NCBI GenBank assembly: GCA_011682565.1
Contig: JAACEJ010000040.1
Location: 1-12,051, forward strand
DNA from: Actinomycetota bacterium
GTDB taxonomy: Bacteria > Zhuqueibacterota > Zhuqueibacteria > Residuimicrobiales > Krinioviventaceae
Direction of reading: 5' to 3'
Length of the DNA: 12,051 nucleotides
Below, piece after piece: positions 1 to 5,264 of the stretch (positions within the stretch are counted from its first letter, which is position 1; every line of letters begins with the position of its first letter). The notes beneath the pieces are model-generated. The model had not been told where the DNA came from. It saw only the letters and a program-made list of their open reading frames with translations, and did no database searches. Both the position numbers and the translations under genes were made by a program.

Positions 1-81
1 ACTTTTGCCGAGATGAATATTCTGAAATGGGGTAATCTGCGAAAAGATGGGAACCCCTTTCCCCTCTCCCTCAATGAATAA
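1..81 (+). CDS. possible C-terminal end of a gene cut by the window edge
   Basis: Frame 1 is open from the first base to a TAA at 79-81, giving 26 residues that end in NPFPLSLNE. The other two plus-strand frames close within about 35 bases. The composition looks protein-like, with mixed charged and aromatic residues and no low complexity, but nothing is recognisable. It may be the tail of a gene that starts upstream of the window, or chance. No other gene is visible between here and the repeat that begins at 161. Confidence 0.25.
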   Translation, partial: TFAEMNILKWGNLRKDGNPFPLSLNE

Positions 82-160
82 AAGTACGGAAATCAAGAAC
101 AAGTGCGTAAAAACAAAGATACTTGCGAAGGATTCGTTTTTAACAATACTTTGTTATTTA

Positions 161-300
161 TGTCATTGCGAGCGAAGCGAAGCAATCTGGATGTCGGCTA
201 AAGTGCAGTTTTTTAAGGATTACTTTCCCGGCAAATCGGGATAAACTGTCGCTGCACTCCTCGCGATGACATGCTTTTCGACTTTTTACGAATTACTCAT
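161..300 (+). repeat. interspersed MITE-like repeat, copy 1
   Basis: This is one of three copies in the window; the others are at 3142-3253 and 11887-12051 (inverted). It begins TGTCATTGCGAGCGAAGCGA and ends in a terminal motif, TTTACGAATTACTCAT. Inside, TGTCATTGCGAG (161-172) is answered by CTCGCGATGACA near 260-271, and there is a small CCCG/CGGG hairpin in the middle. The outer left terminal repeat seen in copy 3 is not clearly present here, so the left end may be eroded. The right end overlaps the stop codon of the minus-strand gene that ends at 297. It has no coding capacity; the reading frame across it is the usual spurious translation of this repeat type. Role unknown: a non-autonomous mobile element or an REP-like 3'-end structure. 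Confidence 0.85.
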
Positions 301-1055
301 TCATTTTGACCTGCTGCCCATAAAACAGCCCGGCGCACCAGTTTGCGATAATTCACATTTTCATAAGCCGAATGATCATGTCCCAATTGAATCGTCACAA
401 CACGAGAGTTGCCATATTGATGCGCCCAGGCAATAGTCTTTCCGCTGAGCGGATGCTCCGTGCTCAGCAGCGCATCAACATTCGGCGCCACATAAAAGCC
501 GCCGTACACTTCGTCGTGGATATGGAAATCCTGCATTCCCTTTGTAACCGGGTGCTGGGGGTTGACAATGTGCACGGGAATATCCTGGCCATGTTTGTAT
601 GTCGAACCCGGGATTTCCCGACCGTTTTCCATGTGCGGCTTGAGAAAGTATTTCCCGCCGACGATTTTCTCATACTCCGGCCACGCCTGATAAGATGCCA
701 GCGCATGATGCAAAACAACCAGTCCTTTTCCTTTTTTCAATAAATCGAGAAACGCTGCTTTTTGTGCGGCTGTGATATCCTGGTACATATCGTAAAAAAC
801 AAGGACATCATATTTTGCTGCTGTCCCGTCCGTGTAAATTTTGTCCGCCTGAGGATGAACGACCTCGCGATATGTAATCCGGTCAAAGCTGTCGAACATG
901 GCAAAAAACGCTTCATGCTCGAATCCATGCCCACCGGTTATAATAAGCAGCGAAAGCTTTTTGTCGTCATTTCCGTTTTTCTTTTCAGCCGAAAAGCCTG
1001 TTCCGACCAAAAGGATCAAAATCGAAACAAAGTAAACAAAATAGAATCTGAGCAT
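297..1055 (-). CDS. exported ThuA-like domain protein
   Basis: The 252-residue protein has a Sec signal peptide (about residues 1-23, a charged start then FYFVYFVSILILLVGTGFSA, cut probable after FSA). The rest is one ThuA-like domain (trehalose-utilisation family, a class I glutamine-amidotransferase-like flavodoxin fold). Family-type features are LLIITGGHGFEHE near the mature N-terminus, GLVVLHHALASY in the middle, the HDEVYGG block and the C-terminal VVTIQLGHDHSAY signature. Length is normal for a single-domain member. The start is supported by GAGGTG at 1061-1066, five bases upstream. The exact reaction of ThuA proteins is poorly defined; they are often found with sugar oxidoreductases and in saccharide catabolism, so a periplasmic or lipid-free envelope role in carbohydrate metabolism is an inference. 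No such partner lies nearby. Its TGA lies in the end of repeat copy 1. Confidence 0.88.
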   Translation of the reverse strand: MLRFYFVYFVSILILLVGTGFSAEKKNGNDDKKLSLLIITGGHGFEHEAFFAMFDSFDRITYREVVHPQADKIYTDGTAAKYDVLVFYDMYQDITAAQKAAFLDLLKKGKGLVVLHHALASYQAWPEYEKIVGGKYFLKPHMENGREIPGSTYKHGQDIPVHIVNPQHPVTKGMQDFHIHDEVYGGFYVAPNVDALLSTEHPLSGKTIAWAHQYGNSRVVTIQLGHDHSAYENVNYRKLVRRAVLWAAGQNE

Positions 1056-1060
1056 AAAAT

Positions 1061-1066
1061 CACCTC
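1061..1066 (-). promoter_or_regulatory. Shine-Dalgarno of the ThuA-like gene
   Basis: The minus strand reads GAGGTG followed by five bases and ATG, a strong ribosome binding site that fixes the start at 1055. Confidence 0.75.
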
Positions 1067-1070
1067 ACTT

Positions 1071-1276
1071 AAAATGAAAAGTGAAAAATGAATAGTGAAA
1101 AATATTAATACGAATAGTCAACTTGACACTTGCTCCCACCCTCAGAAAACAACAAACTAATCGTTAATTTCTACTTTCGTTTTCCTATTCTCCTTTTCCT
1201 TACTCCTTTTTCCGTTCTCCATTTCTTATTTTTCATTATTCATTATTCATTTCTCATTATTCATTATTTCTCCCCC
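1071..1276. other. strand-skewed spacer between the two minus-strand genes
   Basis: There is no gene here. From about 1165 to 1276 the plus strand is almost entirely pyrimidine plus scattered A (for example TTCCTTACTCC), so the minus-strand transcript would be A/G-rich. Both ends carry related AT-rich words: AATGAATAGTGAAAAAT types at 1071-1103 and their complement within 1219-1270. A small palindrome, GTCAACTTGAC, lies at 1117-1127. No convincing terminator or promoter was seen for the downstream ThuA-like gene. Confidence 0.5.
1233..1267. repeat. five tandem heptamers (TCATTAT)
   Basis: Five consecutive 7-bp units run TCATTAT, TCATTAT, TCATTTC, TCATTAT, TCATTAT; only the third is degenerate. 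It lies just after the stop codon of the nucleotidylyltransferase gene on the minus strand, where each perfect unit reads ATAATGA. Confidence 0.8.
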
Positions 1277-2653
1277 CTACCATCCATACTTTTCCGTCCC
1301 CCACTCTTTCTGCACTTGCTCCTGTTTCACATACACAAGACTTTTTTCCGGCACATCCTGTTGGATAATCGCCCCGGCGCCTAAAACGCTGTAAGGGCCG
1401 ACTTTGACTCCCGGCATAATAATCGTATTAACGCCCGTACGCACAAAATCTCCAAGATATGCTGCATTGGCACCGGTTTGGGGAATTTCTCTTCTCCCCT
1501 TTATGCGATGGGCAGTCTGCATGTCATCGAAACGTAGATTGCCGCACACCGTTGCCGCACCCAAATCACAGGATTCACCGAGAACGCCCCAGTATTCGCC
1601 GTAATGATACGCCCAGGCCCTGCGCATAAGTACGCCGCTCACCTCAGCGCCATGACCGATAAAACCGTCATCGCCGACCGAAGTGCCTTCCTCGATCTGG
1701 CTGTAACGACGCACAACCGTGTTTTCACCGATGACAACACGCGGCTCAACAATCGCACCCTGGATGATTTTTGAATTGTCACCCAGCCACAAATCGCCTT
1801 CCACGTAAACTCCCGGGCCGATCTCACAATTTTCCCCCACAACAATCTTTCCACTGATATTTGCGCCATCAGAAATCCTGGAATTCTTGCCGATATGATT
1901 TTCAGATAATTTCGAACTCAGATATTCCAGCCAGCTATAATTTGCGCTTAAGATATGCCAGGGCTTGTCTATATCAAAGAAAACATTTTTCGTTTCGACG
2001 GCCAATATCTTTTGCTTGTCATCAATGGCCATTTGTAGCGAGTCTTCAATATGTGCTTCATCCGGGGCCATCATGCCTACCTGTGTTGCCTGCATGATCC
2101 CCGGATTGCGCCGTAAATAGGGCAAAAAACGTTGGTCAAAAACAAAAGCGCCGCAAAAACGATGGGAAACGTCATCACGTGGATGGCCGAGAATATAATC
2201 AATGGACTCATCTTTAACCTGGGCGCAAAGCCAGTCATTGGGCAATTCACTTTGCAAAGGTTGAACCAGAGCAGCGGCCAGGGATTTTGCAGCTCGCTGC
2301 TTTTCGAAAAGAAGAGCAATATTTTCTTCCGTCAGCAGCACATCGCCGTACACAACAGTAACAGGGTCGCCGCCGTTTTCACTCCATGCGGAAAGCAGCG
2401 CAGGGACAGTTCCACTACTTCCTTTTTGCTCAACAAGTGTAACGTTGTTTTCGGCACCGACAGTATACGCGATCTGCTCCTTGCGGTAACCTGTCACAAT
2501 AATAATACGTTCAATGCCGTTTTTTTTCAGCGCTTCAATAGTCCATGTGATAATCGGCTTATTGGCAATCGGCAGCACAGCTTTATTCTTGGTCACTCCG
2601 TACGGCCAGATTTTGCTGCCCCGACCGGCAGCGAGAATAATTGCAGTTTTCAT
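1277..2653 (-). CDS. GlmU-like sugar-1-phosphate nucleotidylyltransferase with beta-helix acyltransferase domain
   Basis: The 458-residue protein has two parts. Residues 1 to about 240 form a Rossmann-like nucleotidylyltransferase domain: the nucleotide loop AAGRGSKIWP (8-17), Lys24 in the KAVLP segment, the GTVPAL motif (81-86) and the metal-binding Gly-Asp at 103-104. From about residue 255 isoleucine/valine-rich hexapeptide repeats make a left-handed beta-helix ending in GDFVRTGVNTIIMPGVKVGP. The NLRFDD segment and this ending match the archaeal/ST0452-like bifunctional enzymes better than classical bacterial GlmU, whose equivalent segment differs. The likely reaction is NTP plus glucose-1-phosphate or N-acetylglucosamine-1-phosphate to the nucleotide sugar, perhaps with amino-sugar acetylation by the helix; the substrate cannot be set from sequence. 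The start is supported by AGAGG seven bases upstream of ATG. It acts in the cytoplasm in nucleotide-sugar supply for envelope glycans. Confidence 0.85.
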   Translation of the reverse strand: MKTAIILAAGRGSKIWPYGVTKNKAVLPIANKPIITWTIEALKKNGIERIIIVTGYRKEQIAYTVGAENNVTLVEQKGSSGTVPALLSAWSENGGDPVTVVYGDVLLTEENIALLFEKQRAAKSLAAALVQPLQSELPNDWLCAQVKDESIDYILGHPRDDVSHRFCGAFVFDQRFLPYLRRNPGIMQATQVGMMAPDEAHIEDSLQMAIDDKQKILAVETKNVFFDIDKPWHILSANYSWLEYLSSKLSENHIGKNSRISDGANISGKIVVGENCEIGPGVYVEGDLWLGDNSKIIQGAIVEPRVVIGENTVVRRYSQIEEGTSVGDDGFIGHGAEVSGVLMRRAWAYHYGEYWGVLGESCDLGAATVCGNLRFDDMQTAHRIKGRREIPQTGANAAYLGDFVRTGVNTIIMPGVKVGPYSVLGAGAIIQQDVPEKSLVYVKQEQVQKEWGTEKYGW

Positions 2654-2696
2654 GTTCGCCTCTGAATTTCAATATAAATTATGATAGTAAAAATTA

Positions 2697-2725
2697 AAGA
2701 TAACACCAAGAAAGCGAAAAGTCAA
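2697..2725 (-). promoter_or_regulatory. sigma70-like promoter for the nucleotidylyltransferase gene
   Basis: On the minus strand TTGACT (2720-2725) is followed by exactly 17 bases and TATCTT (2697-2702). That is five of six and four of six consensus bases at ideal spacing, about 45 bases upstream of the ATG at 2653. If the organism uses a Bacteroidota-type sigma factor this match would mean less. Confidence 0.4.
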
Positions 2726-2744
2726 GGCGGAAAGGAAACGAAAA

Positions 2745-2820
2745 GCGGATAGCAGATGACAGATAGCAGACGATTTAACCCGGCATCCGACATCCGGTAT
2801 CTGGCATCAGGCATCCGATA
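2745..2820. repeat. short degenerate direct repeats
   Basis: Two runs stand side by side. One has GATAGCAGA-type words at 2748-2772. The other has repeated GGCATCCGA, CATCCGG, GGCATCAG and GCATCCGA words at 2780-2818. They are low-complexity direct repeats without coding sense, just upstream of the nucleotidylyltransferase promoter. Confidence 0.55.
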
Positions 2821-2868
2821 AATATCCGCGTTCTTTTTTCTTGCATTTCAAATTCCGTAAACTTATAT

Positions 2869-2882
2869 TTCGTACATACGAA
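2869..2882. promoter_or_regulatory. 14-bp palindrome, possible operator
   Basis: TTCGTA-CA-TACGAA is a perfect inverted repeat with a 2-bp centre, of the size bound by dimeric repressors. It lies upstream of the gene remnant at 2928-3092 and about 430 bases upstream of the MarR-type gene. No function can be assigned. Confidence 0.25.
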
Positions 2883-2927
2883 TTAATCGTCAGATCGTGC
2901 CGTATTATCGACATAATTCTAAGCTGC

Positions 2928-3092
2928 AAAAAGAAGGGGCCTGATGGTGAATTTGTGATTCGCCGCGCACCGCAAGAAGAGTATCAACTCCAGGTTACTC
3001 GTATCGGCTATGAGCCTGAAATGATCCAAGCCGTTGTAACATCAAACATGATAATTCGTGCCAAAGGCGGGCTGGGGTCAAACGACTTTTAG
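2928..3092 (+). pseudogene. remnant of a carboxypeptidase-regulatory-like (TonB-receptor-type) domain
   Basis: The frame encodes GPDGEFVIRRAP, then EEYQLQVTRIGYEPE, then a short beta-rich stretch. This is the core pattern of the carboxypeptidase regulatory-like beta-sandwich (G-x-D-G-x-F-x-I ... Y-x-L-x-V-x-x-I-G-Y-E-P) found at the N-terminus of many outer-membrane TonB-dependent receptors and surface proteins of the FCB group. The start of the domain and everything after it are missing. The frame can be extended upstream only to a TTG at 2841 through unrelated residues, without a ribosome binding site, and ends at TAG 3090-3092. I infer a decayed fragment left by a deletion or insertion event; repeat copy 2 begins 50 bases downstream. 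It could still be a short expressed protein, but that is unlikely. Confidence 0.5.
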
Positions 3093-3141
3093 GGCGGGAA
3101 TATTTCTCTGACCGGTCAAAAAAGAGTGTTGGATATGTTCT

Positions 3142-3253
3142 GAATGTCGGCTAAAATACTGTTTTATTAAGATCGCTTCCCAGACAATTCGGGGGAAACT
3201 GTCGCTCCGCTCCTCGCGATGACATGCTTTTCGATTGTTTACGAATTACTCAT
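3142..3253 (+). repeat. interspersed MITE-like repeat, copy 2 (5'-truncated)
   Basis: It aligns with copy 1 from GAATGTCGGCTAAA through the hairpin segment to GATGACATGCTTTTCGA and the terminal TTTACGAATTACTCAT. The first part present in copies 1 and 3 (TGTCATTGCGAGC and on) is missing. The central hairpin differs in sequence, TTCCC/GGGAA instead of CCCG/CGGG, but can still pair. It ends five bases before the ribosome binding site of the leader ORF at 3268, so it forms the immediate upstream region of the MarR-type gene. Confidence 0.8.
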
Positions 3254-3267
3254 GAATAGGAAAAAAG

Positions 3268-3315
3268 ATGTTTTGGGAGATCACGACGGATTTAAAAAAG
3301 GATAAATTAAATTGA
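3268..3315 (+). CDS. 15-codon leader ORF overlapping the MarR-type gene
   Basis: ATG at 3268 opens a 15-residue frame (MFWEITTDLKKDKLN) with AGGA at 3258-3261 as a plausible ribosome binding site. Its TGA (3313-3315) overlaps the TTG start of the regulator (3312-3314) in a TTGA arrangement, which would allow translational coupling. It may be a regulatory leader peptide or a chance ORF; no homology is recognisable. Confidence 0.35.
   Translation: MFWEITTDLKKDKLN
3298..3302 (+). promoter_or_regulatory. Shine-Dalgarno deciding the TTG start of the MarR-type gene
   Basis: AAGGA lies nine bases before TTG 3312. It supports the TTG start, since no ATG in that frame is available upstream of the conserved domain. 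It lies inside the leader ORF. Confidence 0.5.
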
Positions 3316-3749
3316 ACGACAAAGAGATTAGACGATTGGCTGAAGTGGCTCCCAATATTATGGGAGCCTTTCATGATTTGGGACGACAACATCCCGAAGA
3401 TGAAAAATTATCCATGCGGCAATTTCAGGCGTTAATCGTTTTGAATACCAGCGGCACTTTATCGCTTTCGCAATTTTGTAAAAAGCTGGCGTTGGCTCCC
3501 TCAACAGGGACGGAACTGGCGAATCGTTTGATTGCATTAAATTACTTTTCCAAAGTCAGTGAACATACAGATAAACGCCAGGCTGTGCTCACGGTTACTC
3601 CAAAAGGTTTGAGATTAATGGAGAAACGCCAATATGCATTGACGGAAATGTTCAACCAGTTCCTCGATCCCTTTACACCCAAGGATAAAATAAAGTTCAT
3701 TTCATCCTTTGAAACGATTTGGGAACTGATAAAAAAATATAAACAGTAA
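3312..3749 (+). CDS. MarR-family transcriptional regulator
   Basis: The 145-residue protein has the MarR architecture: N-terminal dimerisation helices (about 1-30), a winged helix-turn-helix (about 45-100) and C-terminal dimer helices. The HTH is LSLSQFCKKLALAPSTGTEL followed by the recognition-helix end and the wing DKRQAVLTVTPKG, the family D-x-R-x-x-x-L-x-L-T-x-x-G signature. Length is typical. It would bind a palindromic operator as a dimer and usually represses itself or a neighbour, released by a small phenolic or oxidant ligand; the ligand is unknown here. An inverted repeat 18 bases after its stop is a candidate site. No efflux or detoxification gene, the common partner, is nearby; the next gene is mtaB, 231 bases away. 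TTG start, see the ribosome binding site entry. Confidence 0.85.
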   Translation: MNDKEIRRLAEVAPNIMGAFHDLGRQHPEDEKLSMRQFQALIVLNTSGTLSLSQFCKKLALAPSTGTELANRLIALNYFSKVSEHTDKRQAVLTVTPKGLRLMEKRQYALTEMFNQFLDPFTPKDKIKFISSFETIWELIKKYKQ

Positions 3750-3767
3750 TCGACAAACCACCCAATA

Positions 3768-3790
3768 TTGACAATCTTTGAGATAGTCAA
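3768..3790. promoter_or_regulatory. inverted repeat between the MarR-type gene and mtaB
   Basis: TTGACAATC and GATAGTCAA are inverted repeats (8 of 9 bases) around a 5-base centre, TTTGA. It sits 18 bases after the regulator's stop codon and begins with a perfect -35 hexamer, TTGACA. It could be an operator over a promoter for mtaB, or a weak terminator, as an AT-rich run follows. I favour an operator with low confidence. Confidence 0.35.
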
Positions 3791-3810
3791 ATTATTTTCA
3801 TCGCCATAAT

Positions 3811-3838
3811 TTGTATTACGTGCAAACCCGATTATACA
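3811..3838 (+). promoter_or_regulatory. candidate promoter of mtaB-miaB
   Basis: TTGTAT (3811-3816), 16 bases, then TATACA (3833-3838). The match is moderate and would give a leader of about 135 nt before the ATG at 3981. Confidence 0.3.
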
Positions 3839-3901
3839 ACTCGTTACGGCGGGACTATTTTGATTGCATCCCGGGTTTAGAGTTTTTATATTTACAACCT
3901 G

Positions 3902-3927
3902 TCAAAAGCCCCTGTGGGTTATTTTGA
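3902..3927 (+). other. hairpin in the mtaB leader
   Basis: TCAAAAGCCC (3902-3911) pairs with GGGTTATTTTGA (3916-3927) around a CTGT loop, leaving one bulged base or two on the 3' side. No U-tract follows, so it is not a standard terminator. Function unknown. Confidence 0.35.
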
Positions 3928-3980
3928 GAATCGAATATAATTTCACGAGTTGTCACAGATATCTAACAAAATTAGAAAAA

Positions 3981-5264
3981 ATGTTTAAAACCGTATCATT
4001 CTACACATTAGGCTGTCGTCTTAATCAGGCGGAGACAGCGATTATCCGGCACAGCTTTGAACAGCAAGGCTATGATGTTCTCGATTTCGGCGCGCCAACC
4101 GACCTAGTCGTGATCAATACCTGCACGGTTACCGAGAACGGCGATGCGGACACCCGGCGATTAGTCAATAAAGTGCAGCGCATCAATTCGGATGCGCGAA
4201 TTGCTCTCGTCGGCTGTCAGGCACAGACGCAGGGTGCTAAATTATTGCAAATGCCCGGCGTGCAATGGGTCATCGGAAATGCTATAAAAATGGATTTAGT
4301 GAATATCCTCAACAACCTTAGCACGGACGATCCGCAGGTGATGACACCGATCATCAAAAAGGAAAGCTTTACAATTCCCATAGCAGGAATTGATAGAAAT
4401 CATACACGTGCAAATCTAAAGATACAGGACGGCTGTGATTTTTTCTGTTCTTTCTGCGAAATTCCTTATGCCCGTGGCCGGGCACGCAGCCGTGAATTCA
4501 ACGACATCCTGCGCGCCGCAAAAGAACTTGTTGACGCCGGTCATCACGAACTGGTGCTGACCGGAATCAATGTCGGTACATATCGCTTTGAGGATAAAAC
4601 CATCTCGGACGTGATTTCTGCTTTAGAGCGGATCGATGGCCTGTTGCGCCTGCGCATATCTTCCATCGAACCGACAACCATCTCAGACAAAATAATCGAA
4701 AGCATGACACAGCAGGGAAAACTGTGCCGCTACCTGCACGTGCCGATTCAGCACGGGCATGATGAAATTTTACAGGCAATGGACAGAAAATATTCGGTAC
4801 AGGATTTCTCTGAATTTATTCTCGATGCTCACAATAAAATTCAGGACGTTTGTCTTGGAACGGATATTATGGTTGGTTTTCCCGGCGAAACAAAAGCCCA
4901 CTTTGATGCAACCTATGAACTTTTGCGGGAACTGCCCTTCACTTATTTTCATGTCTTTAGCTATTCAGATCGTAACCATAATAAAAGCAGAAAATTCGGA
5001 GAAAAAGTATCCAAAGAGATTATTGACGAACGTAGCCGACGTATGCGTGAATTGAGTAACCGTAAGCGCAGAACATATCTGGAAGGATTCCTCGGTAAAA
5101 TAGAATGGGTGCTTTTTGAGCAGAAAAAGCGCGGCTTCTGGTCGGGATTGACCGACACATACATTCGTGTGAATGCTACAAGTAATTTGGATTTGAGCAA
5201 CAAATTCCTTCCTGTCAAACTTGAAACAATCGATAACCAGGCAATGGCAGGTACAATTCAATGA
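3981..5264 (+). CDS. mtaB: tRNA (N6-threonylcarbamoyladenosine(37)-C2)-methylthiotransferase MtaB
   Basis: A radical-SAM methylthiotransferase that converts t6A37 to ms2t6A37 in tRNAs reading ANN codons. With the ATG at 3981 it has 427 residues. An N-terminal UPF0004 domain has cysteines 12, 48 and 79 for one 4Fe-4S cluster. The radical-SAM core has Cys152-x3-Cys156-x2-Cys159 in GCDFFCSFCEIPYARGRARS. A C-terminal TRAM RNA-binding domain runs from about residue 364. GCRLNQAET at the N-terminus and the EIPYARG sequence after the cluster are of the MtaB type, not MiaB. The frame is open upstream to a TTG at 3864, but those 39 residues show no family similarity, so I start at MFKTVSFYTLGC, the normal N-terminus; its ribosome binding site is weak. 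The stop overlaps the miaB start by ATGA. Confidence 0.92.
   Translation: MFKTVSFYTLGCRLNQAETAIIRHSFEQQGYDVLDFGAPTDLVVINTCTVTENGDADTRRLVNKVQRINSDARIALVGCQAQTQGAKLLQMPGVQWVIGNAIKMDLVNILNNLSTDDPQVMTPIIKKESFTIPIAGIDRNHTRANLKIQDGCDFFCSFCEIPYARGRARSREFNDILRAAKELVDAGHHELVLTGINVGTYRFEDKTISDVISALERIDGLLRLRISSIEPTTISDKIIESMTQQGKLCRYLHVPIQHGHDEILQAMDRKYSVQDFSEFILDAHNKIQDVCLGTDIMVGFPGETKAHFDATYELLRELPFTYFHVFSYSDRNHNKSRKFGEKVSKEIIDERSRRMRELSNRKRRTYLEGFLGKIEWVLFEQKKRGFWSGLTDTYIRVNATSNLDLSNKFLPVKLETIDNQAMAGTIQ

Noticed and set aside
47..244. 65-codon frame across repeat copy 1
   Set aside because: It reads the TGTCATTGCGAGCGAAGC repeat (CERSEAI-type translation), a well-known spurious protein in many genomes, and has no ribosome binding site.
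1233..1267. CRISPR-like array
   Set aside because: The heptamers are contiguous, with no spacers and too short a unit; nothing in the window resembles a repeat-spacer array or a cas gene.
3836..3953. 9-bp inverted repeat ACAACTCGT/ACGAGTTGT spaced by 100 bases
   Set aside because: The spacing is long, and the left arm would lie at or before the likely transcription start, so an RNA stem is improbable. Chance is a fair explanation.
3864..3980. 39-residue N-terminal extension of MtaB from a TTG
   Set aside because: It has no family similarity or ribosome binding site, and it would place the conserved start MFKTVSFYTLGC internally. It is probably leader DNA that is open by chance.
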